A stretch of 64,000 nt of DNA from Chelativorans alearensis (lineage in GTDB: Bacteria > Pseudomonadota > Alphaproteobacteria > Rhizobiales > Rhizobiaceae), in NCBI RefSeq assembly GCF_010993735.1, contig NZ_WQNI01000003.1, positions 186,001 to 250,000 on the forward strand, read 5' to 3'. Made by a program: the position numbers and the translations under genes. Under the pieces are notes generated by a model. That model was not told the origin of the DNA. It was given only the letters and a program-made list of their open reading frames with translations, and searched no databases. Shown here one piece after another: positions 42,115 through 50,706 of the stretch. Position 1 is the stretch's first letter. Every line of letters begins with the position of its first letter.

Positions 42115-43110
42115 ATGCGCGCGACAGCCGCCCTGTCTGGAGCCATCGCCGCCCTGGCCGCCCTTCCGGCCAGGGCGGTCGAGCCGGTGATGCATGGGGC
42201 GCAGAAGGCCCTGGGTATCAAGCAGATGCCCTGGGTGTTCCTCATCCCCAACCTTTTGGCCGTGCTCCTGTTCTCCCTCATGCCGGTCTTCATCAACCTT
42301 TTCTATTCGGTCACCGGCAGCGACCGGCTCTACCCGGTGGACCGGCCCTATATCGGCGGAGCGAACTACGAGACGCTGTTCGATTGCGGAAACTATCTCG
42401 ACCCGTCCACCTGTTCGCGCGACCTTTTCTGGCGGGCATTGGGCAACACACTTGTCTTCGTACCCGTGCAGGTGGCGGCGATGATCGGCATCGCGCTCTT
42501 CACCGCGATCTGTCTCAACCGCGACATCCGCGGGCGCGGCTTCTTCCGCAGCATCTTCTTCTTTCCGGTCATGCTGTCGCCGGTGGTGGTGGCGCTCACC
42601 TGGCAGTGGATCCTGCAGCGCAACGGCGCGCTCAACGGGCTCCTGACCAGCATTGGCCTCAACCGGGTTAACTGGCTGGTCTTCCCGGACTCCGCCTTCT
42701 TCTGGTCGGTTTTCGTGACCGTGTGGGCGCATATGGGCTTCTTTACCATCATCCTGCTCGCAGGCCTGCAATCCATCCCGCGCGACGTTTACGAGGCAGC
42801 GAAGATGGATGCGGCGAGCCCCTGGCGCGTCTTCACGCGCATCACGCTGCCCATGCTGAAGCCCACGCTGCTCGTGGTCTTCATCCTGTGCGTGATCCGC
42901 TCGGTGCAGACCTTCGACGAGCTTTACGTGCTGACGGGCGGCGGGCCAGGCTCGGCGACCATCCTCATCGTACAGTATATCTACGAGGTTGGCTTCGCCA
43001 TCCAGCCGCGCAATTTCGGCCTTGCGGCCGCGGCATCGCTGCTGCTCGGTGCAGTGCTCATGATCTTCACGCTCATTCAGCTACGGCTTGCACGGGGGCG
43101 GAACCTATGA
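42115..43110 (+). CDS. Sugar ABC transporter permease, MalF type (cluster 1)
   Basis: A 331-residue inner-membrane permease with six helices (PWVFLIPNLLAVLLFSLMPV at the front; ending LRLARGRNL). The cytoplasmic EAA loop that docks the ATPase is EAAKMDAASPWRVFTRITLP. The start ATG 42115 has GGGAG upstream. The first 25 codons are alanine-rich and include a very stable hairpin; a start at ATG 42190 (MHGAQKALGIKQ) would resemble relatives more closely. Its stop overlaps the next permease start (ATGA). Confidence 0.9.
   Translation: MRATAALSGAIAALAALPARAVEPVMHGAQKALGIKQMPWVFLIPNLLAVLLFSLMPVFINLFYSVTGSDRLYPVDRPYIGGANYETLFDCGNYLDPSTCSRDLFWRALGNTLVFVPVQVAAMIGIALFTAICLNRDIRGRGFFRSIFFFPVMLSPVVVALTWQWILQRNGALNGLLTSIGLNRVNWLVFPDSAFFWSVFVTVWAHMGFFTIILLAGLQSIPRDVYEAAKMDAASPWRVFTRITLPMLKPTLLVVFILCVIRSVQTFDELYVLTGGGPGSATILIVQYIYEVGFAIQPRNFGLAAAASLLLGAVLMIFTLIQLRLARGRNL
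42149..42178 (+). promoter_or_regulatory. Strong hairpin between binding-protein and permease genes
   Basis: CCGCCCTGGCC (42149-42159) pairs perfectly with GGCCAGGGCGG (42168-42178) around an 8-base loop. It lies 57 bp after the binding-protein stop. In malE-malF-type operons an intercistronic hairpin protects the upstream mRNA and so raises binding protein over permease. That role is inferred here. Confidence 0.55.
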
Positions 43111-44195
43111 GCGAAGTCGCCGCCCGCCCGGTGCACAGCGCCATACTCCAGTTCCTCACCCGTCGTCGCGGCAGGACTCGGGCGGACTGGACCGACTGGC
43201 TCACCTACGCCTATCTGTTCGTCGGCCTGGCCGTGATGTTCGCCCCGGTGCTCTGGGTCGTGCTCTCCTCCTTCAAGACGCCGGTCAACCTGGTGGAATT
43301 CCCGCCCACCTTCCTGCCCTACGCAGTCGAGACGGTGGAGGTGGAAGGCTTCGACGAGCCGCTTCCCCTCTACGAGGTCGCCACCGAGGAGGGCGAGACG
43401 CGCCTTTTGGCGCAAATCCGCCGCGTCGGCCTCAACGCGCAGATGATCGATCCGGCAAAGCCGGAAGCCGGGCGGGTCGTGGTGGCGGTGGCGGACGCCA
43501 AGCCGGTGCGGCACATCCAGTTCTACTGGGGGAACTATGCGCAGCTCCTCTCCACCTCGGGATCCAACCTGTGGCTCTATGTCTACAATTCTCTGTTCAT
43601 CACCGTGGTCGCCACCCTGATCACCGTGGTGATGAACTCCATGGCCGCCTTCGCGCTGGCGAAATACCGCTTCAAGGGCAATACGCTCGCCCTCGTCGCC
43701 ATCCTGATGACGCTGATGATCCCACCAACGGTGGTGCTCGTTCCCACCTACCTGATCGTTGCTCAGCTTGGCCTCGTCGGCAATCTCTGGGGTGTCATCC
43801 TGCCCACGGTGGCAACACCCACCGGCGTCTTCCTGCTGCGGCAGTACATGCTCACCATCCCCGACGAGCTGATCGAGGCCGCGCGTATGGATCACGCCAG
43901 CGAATGGCGCATCTACTGGCGCATCGTGCTGCCGCTTTCGGCGCCCGCGCTCGCCGTAGTGGCGATCTTCTCCATCCTGTCGCGCTGGAACGACTTCCTG
44001 CTGCCGCTGGTCGTGCTCAACCGGCGCGAGGTCTTCACGCTGCAACTGGCGCTCGCCTCCTTCCAGGACGAGAACCAGATCCATTACGACCAGCTTCTGG
44101 CGATGACGACGCTGACGGCTCTGCCGCTCGCCTTCGCCTTTATCTTCCTGCAGCGCTACATCGCCAGTGGCATCGCCTCGACCGGGATCAAGTGA
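43107..44195 (+). CDS. Sugar ABC transporter permease, MalG type (cluster 1)
   Basis: A 362-residue permease. The first helix is YLFVGLAVMFAPVLWVVLSS. An unusually long periplasmic insertion (~residues 60-150, with PTFLPYAVETVEVEGFDEPL) follows before the five-helix core. The EAA loop is EAARMDHASEWRIYWRIVLP. It overlaps the upstream permease by 4 bases. The open frame runs 128 codons further upstream, but that part is a shadow of the preceding gene. Bases 43869-44136 recur as a partial copy at 49107-49374. Confidence 0.9.
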   Translation: MSEVAARPVHSAILQFLTRRRGRTRADWTDWLTYAYLFVGLAVMFAPVLWVVLSSFKTPVNLVEFPPTFLPYAVETVEVEGFDEPLPLYEVATEEGETRLLAQIRRVGLNAQMIDPAKPEAGRVVVAVADAKPVRHIQFYWGNYAQLLSTSGSNLWLYVYNSLFITVVATLITVVMNSMAAFALAKYRFKGNTLALVAILMTLMIPPTVVLVPTYLIVAQLGLVGNLWGVILPTVATPTGVFLLRQYMLTIPDELIEAARMDHASEWRIYWRIVLPLSAPALAVVAIFSILSRWNDFLLPLVVLNRREVFTLQLALASFQDENQIHYDQLLAMTTLTALPLAFAFIFLQRYIASGIASTGIK

Positions 44196-44206
44196 GAGCG
44201 TAGAGA

Positions 44207-45298
<1,092 letters not shown>

Positions 45299-45748
45299 AG
45301 AGGGGCGGGAAAGTCGTATCTGCCAACCATAGAACGGCAGCTTGGGGAAATCGTGAAGGCTACGAGTTTGTTTCGGCCGAGGCTCTTATCGCGGCTGGAT
45401 GAAAGTTCAGTGCCAGGTCACTCGAACCGCTGCACGGCACGGCACGGCGGGGCTCGGCACGCTGTTCGACCCGGGATCGCAGCGAACTACCAGCGGCCTG
45501 ATCGCTATCCCGCTGGTGAAGCATTCCCACGCCTTGGTTACAACGACAGCACTGTAAGGCCGACTAGGTCCAAGAAGGGTGAGCGCATCATCCGGACGAC
45601 GAACTGGCTGAGGGTGCTGGATGACGGCTTCGTAGCGCAACCTGGCGGCCTGAACACACTCACGCAGGCGTTGGGGCCGGATTACCCGGAGCATCACTTC
45701 GAGGGCCGGGTGATCGTGCAGGCTGGGCCGCATGCCGCGTGTCGGGAT
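45299..45748. other. Interval after the transporter operon, no supportable gene
   Basis: Open frames exist on both strands, but none resembles a known protein. A short GC repeat (GGCACGGCACGGC) occurs near 45435. The stretch probably is decayed mobile-element DNA leading into the IS110 remnant. Confidence 0.45.
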
Positions 45749-45925
45749 GAGGCGGGCGGTCAGGGCGTCGAGCCGGTGATGGGCTTGCTTGAGCTGCCGG
45801 TTCACCAGCCGGATGCGCGCAATGAGCGTGGCAATATGGGCGCTGGCGGCCTCGATCGTCCCGGGGGCGACCTTAACGGGCGGCGCGCGCAGTACGTCGA
45901 GCACATGGGCGGCATCGAAGAGGCC
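45749..45925 (-). pseudogene. IS110 family transposase, internal fragment
   Basis: About 59 residues typical of the middle of an IS110-type transposase: GLFDAAHVLDVLRAPPVKVA, PGTIEAASAHIATLIARIRL, VNRQLKQAHHRLDALTARL. Neither the DEDD N-terminal catalytic part nor the C-terminal serine domain is present. Flanking codons in the same frame are low-complexity and unrelated. Confidence 0.65.
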
Positions 45926-46088
45926 GCGGATGGCCATGATGATTGGCATGGTGCCGGTTATCATGACGATCGTCGGCGGCGCCGACACCGGCGTTATGGT
46001 CACCATGGCGGCGGTGATGATGACGATCATGCCGATGATGTTGGTGGCGCGGTACTTGTTGCTCCCTTTGCCGGAAAGGGAAAAATCC

Positions 46089-46121
46089 TAACTCACGCGT
46101 ATATGAAATACGGAAAAGTTA
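46089..46121. promoter_or_regulatory. Operator dyad 1 of the HipA-like gene
   Basis: A 33-bp dyad of the form TAACT-N4-CGTAT-N5-ATACG-N4-AGTTA. All four arms pair perfectly. It ends 7 bases before the -35 box. A second copy of the same dyad lies at 46152-46184, 63 bp away centre to centre (about six helical turns). Confidence 0.7.
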
Positions 46122-46128
46122 TAAATCC

Positions 46129-46157
46129 TTGACATTTGGGATGGAAAATTGTAACTT
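46129..46157 (+). promoter_or_regulatory. Sigma70-type promoter of the HipA-like gene
   Basis: TTGACA (46129-46134), exactly 17 bases, then TAACTT (46152-46157). The -35 is consensus; the -10 is acceptable. Transcription would start near 46164. The -10 box is inside the second operator dyad, so occupancy would shut the promoter. Confidence 0.65.
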
Positions 46158-46184
46158 TCCCGTATGTGAAATACGCGAAAGTTA
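46152..46184. promoter_or_regulatory. Operator dyad 2, covering the -10 box and start codon
   Basis: The second copy of TAACT-N4-CGTAT-N5-ATACG-N4-AGTTA; here the outer arms extend to TTGTAACTTT and AAAGTTACAA. It covers the -10 box, the probable transcription start and the first codons of the HipA-like gene (GTG at 46166). Confidence 0.7.
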
Positions 46185-48025
46185 CAAAATTGCTCTATCT
46201 CGTTGGCGAAAACCTCGACAAGACCCGCGCCCACTATCAGGCCGAAACCGGCAAGATCGTGCAGCTCATGCGCGGCGTTTATGTCGATGCCGACGCCAAT
46301 GCCGATGCCGACGTGCTGCGGTACGCCATCCGGATCGCCCGCTATCTCTATCCGCGCGCCTATCTTTCCGCCGCCAGCGCCGTCCTGCTCGCGCCGACGC
46401 GCGATGGCCGGCTCTTCATCAGCGGGCCACGCAACCAGCGCACCCGGATCAGGACCCTGGAAATCATCCAGAACACTGCGCCCGATCATCCGGCGACTGC
46501 TAGCGCCACGATCGATGACGGCATGGGTGAATTCCGGACCAATGTCTCGTCCGTGCGCCAGCGCTTTCTCGAAGCCTTTCGTCTGCGCAGCGAACACGCC
46601 GCTTCGATCGACGAGGCAATGCGCGCCGATATCGCGCAGCGGTTGGTTGCCGAATATGGCAACCCAAAAGCCGCCGCTGACGCGCTCTGGACGCTGGCCC
46701 GTGAGAACCAGTGGTATCGCGAGGGCGAGCAGGCAGAGCGCTATCTGCTGCGCACCCCGGCAGAGATCGAGGTTCGCAACGAAGCGGCGCTTGATTTTGT
46801 CGTCGCCTGGCACGGAACCCACATCGGGCATCTGTTGTACGACGGCTTTGAATGGCGCTGGAAACCGGACAAAGGGTTCGATCTCCCGCTGATCCAGCAG
46901 CGCGTTCCTGGCAAGCTGCCGCCCTTCATTCTCTCCCTGCTGCCTGAGGGATGGCTGGAGCGCGTCCTCAAGAAAACTGACGAGCGCGCCGTTCTGCGCT
47001 CGGGCAAGCGCTATATGTCGAATATCACCATCAGCACCAAGACTGCCGATCTTGACGCCTTGCCGGCCGATATCCTGGTCAGCCGTCTGCAGGATTTCAA
47101 CGCCGGCGATATCTTCACCGGCATCTATGCCGGACCGAGCCGCGGAGATATCGAGCAGAGCTTCGAAGAGAAGCTGGCGCGTCTTTATGCCAGCGCCGAT
47201 ACGCCGCGTCTTTCCGGAGTGCAGATCAAGGCCCCGATGTTCCTCGGCGAAGACGGAAAGCTCGTTCCCAGTACCGGGCTGCCCTTCACGCACATCCTCA
47301 AACCCGCCGGGACCAGTGGCTTTCAGGCGCTGCCGGTAATCGAGTATCTCGCCATGGCGCTCGGTCGCCATGCCGGGTTCGACGCGCCGCAAACAGCGCT
47401 GACCGCCATGCCGGACGGGATGCCGCCGGCGTTGATCGTCGAGCGCTTCGACATTCGCACTTCCGCCGATGACAAGCGGCGCCTTGCGCTCGAAGATTTG
47501 TGCTCGGTCCTCGATCTTCCCCCCGACGCCAAGTATAGCGGCACGATCGAGCGGATCGCACGCGCCGTGCGCCCGCTTTCGACCGACCCCGAAGCCGATC
47601 TGCTTCTCGTCCTGAAGCGGGCGCTGTTTGCCTGGCTGATTGCCGACGGTGATATGCACCTGAAAAATCTCGCGCTGCTCAAGATTGCGCAGCCCGGCGC
47701 GCGCAGCTTTGAGACCGTGCAGCTCGCACCGCTGTATGACGCGGTCACCACCGTCGTCTTTCTGGGCCTCGAACATGATCGCATGGCCCTGAAGATCAAT
47801 GGCAAGGATGATCGTCTGCGCCGCTCCGACTTCCTCAAGATGGCGGCAACCGCGGGACTAGCTGCGAGGGCGGCGAACCGGGCGATCGACGAGATGCTTG
47901 CCGGACTTGGCGCTGGTGTCGAGGCGGTTACCGTTCCGGATGTCTCCGGTATCGACGAAGACATTGCAGGCAAGGCCGAGCAGATGCTCACGCTGTGCCG
48001 CGAGCGCGTCGGCGGCTTTGATTGA
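46166..48025 (+). CDS. HipA-type kinase fused to an AbiEi-like N-terminal domain
   Basis: About 619 residues. Residues ~1-95 resemble AbiEi-type antitoxin winged-helix regions (TKLLYLVGENLDKTRAHYQA, GKIVQLMRGVYVD, YLYPRAYLSAASAVLLAPTR, DGRLFISGPRNQRTRIRTLE). A helical linker follows, then a HipA kinase: VAWHGTHIGHLLYDGFEW, PPFILSLLPEGWLERVL, RLSGVQIKAP, HILKPA (ATP lysine), ALIVERFDI, LEDLCSVLDLPPDAKY, catalytic loop IADGDMHLKNLALL and metal site LAPLYDAVTT. The kinase residues look intact. No separate HipB gene is near. GTG 46166 is chosen because the promoter's start site is ~46164, which would make the mRNA leaderless; a TTG at 46136 lies before the -10 box. Flanked by IS110 and IS5 remnants, so probably acquired. 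Confidence 0.8.
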   Translation: MKYAKVTKLLYLVGENLDKTRAHYQAETGKIVQLMRGVYVDADANADADVLRYAIRIARYLYPRAYLSAASAVLLAPTRDGRLFISGPRNQRTRIRTLEIIQNTAPDHPATASATIDDGMGEFRTNVSSVRQRFLEAFRLRSEHAASIDEAMRADIAQRLVAEYGNPKAAADALWTLARENQWYREGEQAERYLLRTPAEIEVRNEAALDFVVAWHGTHIGHLLYDGFEWRWKPDKGFDLPLIQQRVPGKLPPFILSLLPEGWLERVLKKTDERAVLRSGKRYMSNITISTKTADLDALPADILVSRLQDFNAGDIFTGIYAGPSRGDIEQSFEEKLARLYASADTPRLSGVQIKAPMFLGEDGKLVPSTGLPFTHILKPAGTSGFQALPVIEYLAMALGRHAGFDAPQTALTAMPDGMPPALIVERFDIRTSADDKRRLALEDLCSVLDLPPDAKYSGTIERIARAVRPLSTDPEADLLLVLKRALFAWLIADGDMHLKNLALLKIAQPGARSFETVQLAPLYDAVTTVVFLGLEHDRMALKINGKDDRLRRSDFLKMAATAGLAARAANRAIDEMLAGLGAGVEAVTVPDVSGIDEDIAGKAEQMLTLCRERVGGFD

Positions 48026-48054
48026 CTTTGAACGCATAACGGTAGGGCATCTGG

Positions 48055-48290
48055 GAAGGCATCTCCAGCGCGCTCGCCGGAGCCGAGGATGCGCCGGATC
48101 GGTTGTTCATCGATAGTAGCTGCATCAAGGTCCACCGCTGTGCGGGCGGCGGAAAAGGGGGCGTTGGTTCATGGTATCGGCCGCACGAAAGGCGGACGGA
48201 ACACCAAGCTCCACGCCGTCTGCGACGCGAGAGGCCGTCCCCACGTCCTGCTCCTGATACCCGGCAACGTTCACGATTGCAAGGTGGCCA
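48055..48290 (+). pseudogene. IS5 family transposase, central fragment
   Basis: GISSALAGAEDAPDRLFIDS, SCIKVHRCAGGGKGG in one frame, then after a frameshift near 48155 IGRTKGGRNTKLHAVCDARG and RPHVLLLIPGNVHDCKVA in another. These are the catalytic-core segments of IS5-type (ISL2/IS427-like) transposases. Both ends are missing. Confidence 0.78.
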
Positions 48291-48508
48291 AGCCGCGTGG
48301 TGTGCCCGCGTGGGAGGTCCAAGGTCTGCTCGGCCACAAGGCGGTTGGCGTCACTGAGGTTTATGCCAAATTCGACCCTGACTATATGGCGACGGGCAGT
48401 CGGGCGATCGACAACTATTTTGCAGAATTAGGGCCTGCGTCAGATATCGCGACGCCGATCCGAACAAGCCTAATCAGATTTGCGTGCCACCTGCGTTGCA
48501 CTCGGTAG
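48290..48508 (+). pseudogene. Integrase (tyrosine recombinase) C-terminal tail
   Basis: Reading on in frame from the IS5 fragment: RGVPAWEVQGLLGHKAVGVT, EVYAKFDPDYMATGSRAIDN, YFAEL. This is the end of a phage/ICE-type integrase, with the LGH box and the nucleophile tyrosine in TEVYAKF. Only ~60 residues remain, replaced upstream by the IS5 fragment. It lies 50-100 bp from a half tRNA gene, the normal position of an integrase relative to its attachment site. Confidence 0.75.
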
Positions 48509-48559
48509 AAATTCGCCTGTCGGTTGAACTGAGAAACTTCGCAATTTCAGGAGCTTGGA

Positions 48560-48604
48560 TGGTGGGCGTGACAGGGATTGAACCTGTGACCCCTACGATG
48601 TCAA
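48560..48604 (-). tRNA. tRNA-Val(GAC) 3' half (attachment-site scar)
   Basis: Reading the minus strand, TTGACAT (a 7-base anticodon loop with GAC), CGTAG (3' anticodon strand), a variable loop, ACAGG-TTCAATC-CCTGT (T arm), CACGCCC (3' acceptor strand) and CCA are all in order. The 5' half (acceptor, D arm, 5' anticodon strand) is absent; at that point the sequence switches to a hydrolase coding region. Only ~45 of ~75 bases are present, so it is not a working tRNA. Such 3' halves are produced by integrases that recombine in the anticodon loop. Confidence 0.75.
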
Positions 48605-49064
48605 AGTACTGGTCGCGTGTGCCCTCCAACGTTAGGTGCGAGGTTGCCTCCGCCTCGTTTTCAGGCCTTGGATCGGCCCAGAAGGCCTGCGTCGCAGCCC
48701 TTGCGGCCCGAAACCCATTTGGTGAGCGTTTGCGTGGATTAGCAACCCCCAAGACCTGCTCCGATGCCTACAGGGCGATGTGGAGACCGACCGGTGCGCC
48801 GAAATCATGGAGATAAATGTAGCGCGGCCCGATCGAGAGCCGGTCCAGCGGTTCCAAGATCGCGCGACCGAAGACGGGAAATGACGGCGCTGGCACGACA
48901 GCGGATTCCCCGAAACCAGGTAGATCGGGCGCAATCAGGTAAGCGACCTGCGACAGAGGCGGCACTCCATCGCGAAACATTCGCGAGAAATTCGGAAATC
49001 GTGCAGGAGTAGGACTGTAGGCTTTGATGCCGCCGGAAAGGCGAAGACGGTGCTCTGGGTGCAT
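48605..49064 (-). pseudogene. Alpha/beta hydrolase fragment, frameshifted
   Basis: Segments of an epoxide-hydrolase/haloalkane-dehalogenase-like hydrolase appear in successive frames: FAFPAASKPTVLLLHDF, then RMFRDGVPPLSQVAYLIAPD, LPGFGESAVV and YLHDFGAPVGLHIAL (oxyanion and HDFGAP near the nucleophile region), then after another slip AFWADPRPENEAEATSHLTL and EGTRDQYFD. The reading ends exactly at the tRNA half, so the rest of the gene was lost at that junction. At least two frameshifts are needed. Confidence 0.65.
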
Positions 49065-49106
49065 CTACGGACCCCTTGCTATAACCGTGTATTGCCGGCC
49101 CACAAC

Positions 49107-49374
49107 CTGATCGAGGCCGCGCGTATGGATCACGCCAGCGAATGGCGCATCTACTGACGCATCGTGCTGCCGCTTTCGGCGCCCGCGCTCGCCGTGGTGG
49201 CGATCTTCTCCATCCTGTCGCGCTGGAACGACTTCCTGCTGCCGCTGGTCGTGCTCAACCGGCGCGAGGTCTTCACGCTGCAACTGGCGCTCGCCTCCTT
49301 CCAGGTCGAGAACCAGATCCATTACGACCAGCTTCTGGCGATGACGACGCTGACGGCTCTGCCGCTCGCCTTCG
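49107..49374 (+). repeat. 268-bp partial copy of the MalG-type permease gene
   Basis: This segment repeats 43869-44136 of the cluster 1 permease with only three differences that I can see: TGG to TGA (creating a stop after HLY-like RIY), one silent GTA to GTG, and GAC to GTC. It starts at LIEAARMDHASEW and ends within LPLAF. Flanking sequence on both sides is unrelated to the permease. The stop codon and lack of a start mean it is not a gene. Confidence 0.9.
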
Positions 49375-49635
49375 ACCGCTGGGAAGTCGCCGGAGTCGAC
49401 CCGGCACAGCCGGTCTATATCTTCCGTCAGACGCCAGGAAATTTTCGCGCAAATCACGGCTTCATGCGGGCCAAGACCAAACCCCAAGCTCTTCGAAGCG
49501 GCCAGCGACAGCCTGAAATGCCGCAACTGCTATTCTTCCGCGGCGGTGGGCATCACGTGCAAGAACTTGCATAACTATGATAATCGCATTTTAACGGCCT
49601 GTCGGCAGCGACCGGCACCCGGAAGGGCGATCTTT

Positions 49636-50688
49636 ATGGCAAGCGATCAGGATACGGTAGATAAGCGCCGTATGGGCGAGAACAAGATGCGGCAGGGGCG
49701 GCCCACGCTAAAGACGATTTCAGAGATCACCGGCCTCGGTGTGACGACCGTTTCGCGCGCCCTCAAAAACGGCCCCGAGCTGAGCGCCGAAACGCGGGCG
49801 AGGGTGCGCTCCGTGGCGGACGACATCGGCTATCGGCCCAATCGGGCAGGCGTGCGGCTGAGGACCGGTCGAACCTATGTGATCGGACTCATTCTCGACC
49901 AGGATGTGACCATCGCCGAGTTCGAGCGTCGCATCATCCTCGGCGCCTCCAGCGTGCTATTCGAGACCGACTACCACCTCGTCGTCACACCGTTGCGCCG
50001 GGGGGCCAACGTGATGGAGCCTGTCCGCTATGTCGTCGAGACGGGCGCGGCTGATGGCCTGATCTTCACCCATACGCAGCCGCGGGACGAGAGGGTCCGC
50101 TATCTGCTCGCCCGCCAGTTCCCCTTCGTCACGCACGGCCGAACCGATATGGGCCTGGCGCATGCCTTTTACGATTTCGACAATGAGCGCTTCATGGTCG
50201 AGGCGGTCGAGCGGCTGCGCGCGAAGGGGCGGCGGCGTCTGGCGCTCATTCCACCCTCCGACAGCCTGACCTGTGCTTATCATATGTTCGATGGTTTTCT
50301 CGAGGCGACGAGGGAATCCGGCCTTGAGGGTATCGTGGTGGAGGGCATCGATCTCGACAGCGATCCTTTGAAATTCCGTGTCGTGGGGCGGCAGCTCGCC
50401 TCCGGGCCGAACCCTCCAGACGGCTATATCTGCGCAAACGAGACGCGCAGCATCGCCCTTATGGCCGGGCTCAGGGAGGCAGGTTTCGACGTCGGAATCG
50501 ACGGCGACGTCATCGCCAAGGAGACGTCGGAACTCCTCAACCACATCACACCGGCCATCGATTCCTTCTATGAGGATCTGACCTTCGCGGGCGAGGAACT
50601 GGCACGCCTGCTCTTGAGGCGCATCGCCGGCACTCCGGTGAGCGAACTGCAGACCATCGCCGCTCCGCAACTGCACCAGCGCACCTGA
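49636..50688 (+). CDS. LacI family transcriptional regulator
   Basis: A 350-residue repressor. The helix-turn-helix and hinge are at residues ~18-75 (RPTLKTISEITGLGVTTVSR, ALKNGPELSAETRARVRSVA, DDIGYRPNRAGVRLRTGRT). The sugar-binding core follows (YVIGLILDQDVTIAEFERRI, ADGLIFTHTQPRDERV, DNERFMVEAVERLRAKGRRR). The start ATG 49636 has GGAAGGG upstream; ATG 49672 and 49687 are alternatives. It is convergent with the ATPase gene of cluster 2, 18 bp apart. A LacI-type palindrome upstream of the cluster 2 binding protein (58192) is its likely target. Confidence 0.92.
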   Translation: MASDQDTVDKRRMGENKMRQGRPTLKTISEITGLGVTTVSRALKNGPELSAETRARVRSVADDIGYRPNRAGVRLRTGRTYVIGLILDQDVTIAEFERRIILGASSVLFETDYHLVVTPLRRGANVMEPVRYVVETGAADGLIFTHTQPRDERVRYLLARQFPFVTHGRTDMGLAHAFYDFDNERFMVEAVERLRAKGRRRLALIPPSDSLTCAYHMFDGFLEATRESGLEGIVVEGIDLDSDPLKFRVVGRQLASGPNPPDGYICANETRSIALMAGLREAGFDVGIDGDVIAKETSELLNHITPAIDSFYEDLTFAGEELARLLLRRIAGTPVSELQTIAAPQLHQRT

Positions 50689-50706
50689 CCGTCCCGTAGG
50701 GCGCCC

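Noticed and set aside
42723-43106. Extended N-terminus of the second cluster 1 permease
   Set aside because: Overlaps the first permease in another frame, is not membrane-like, and the ATG at 43107 overlapping the upstream stop gives a normal MalG-type start.
46136-46165. TTG start of the HipA-like gene
   Set aside because: It lies upstream of the -10 box of the only good promoter, so those codons would not be transcribed from it; GTG 46166 is preferred.
46088-47776. 562-codon minus-strand frame
   Set aside because: Antisense shadow of the HipA-like gene; no family features.
48089-48508. Single 139-residue gene
   Set aside because: The frame joins an IS5 transposase core to an integrase tail, so it is a chimera of two remnants.
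48560-48604. Functional tRNA-Val gene
   Set aside because: The 5' acceptor strand, D arm and 5' anticodon strand are absent.
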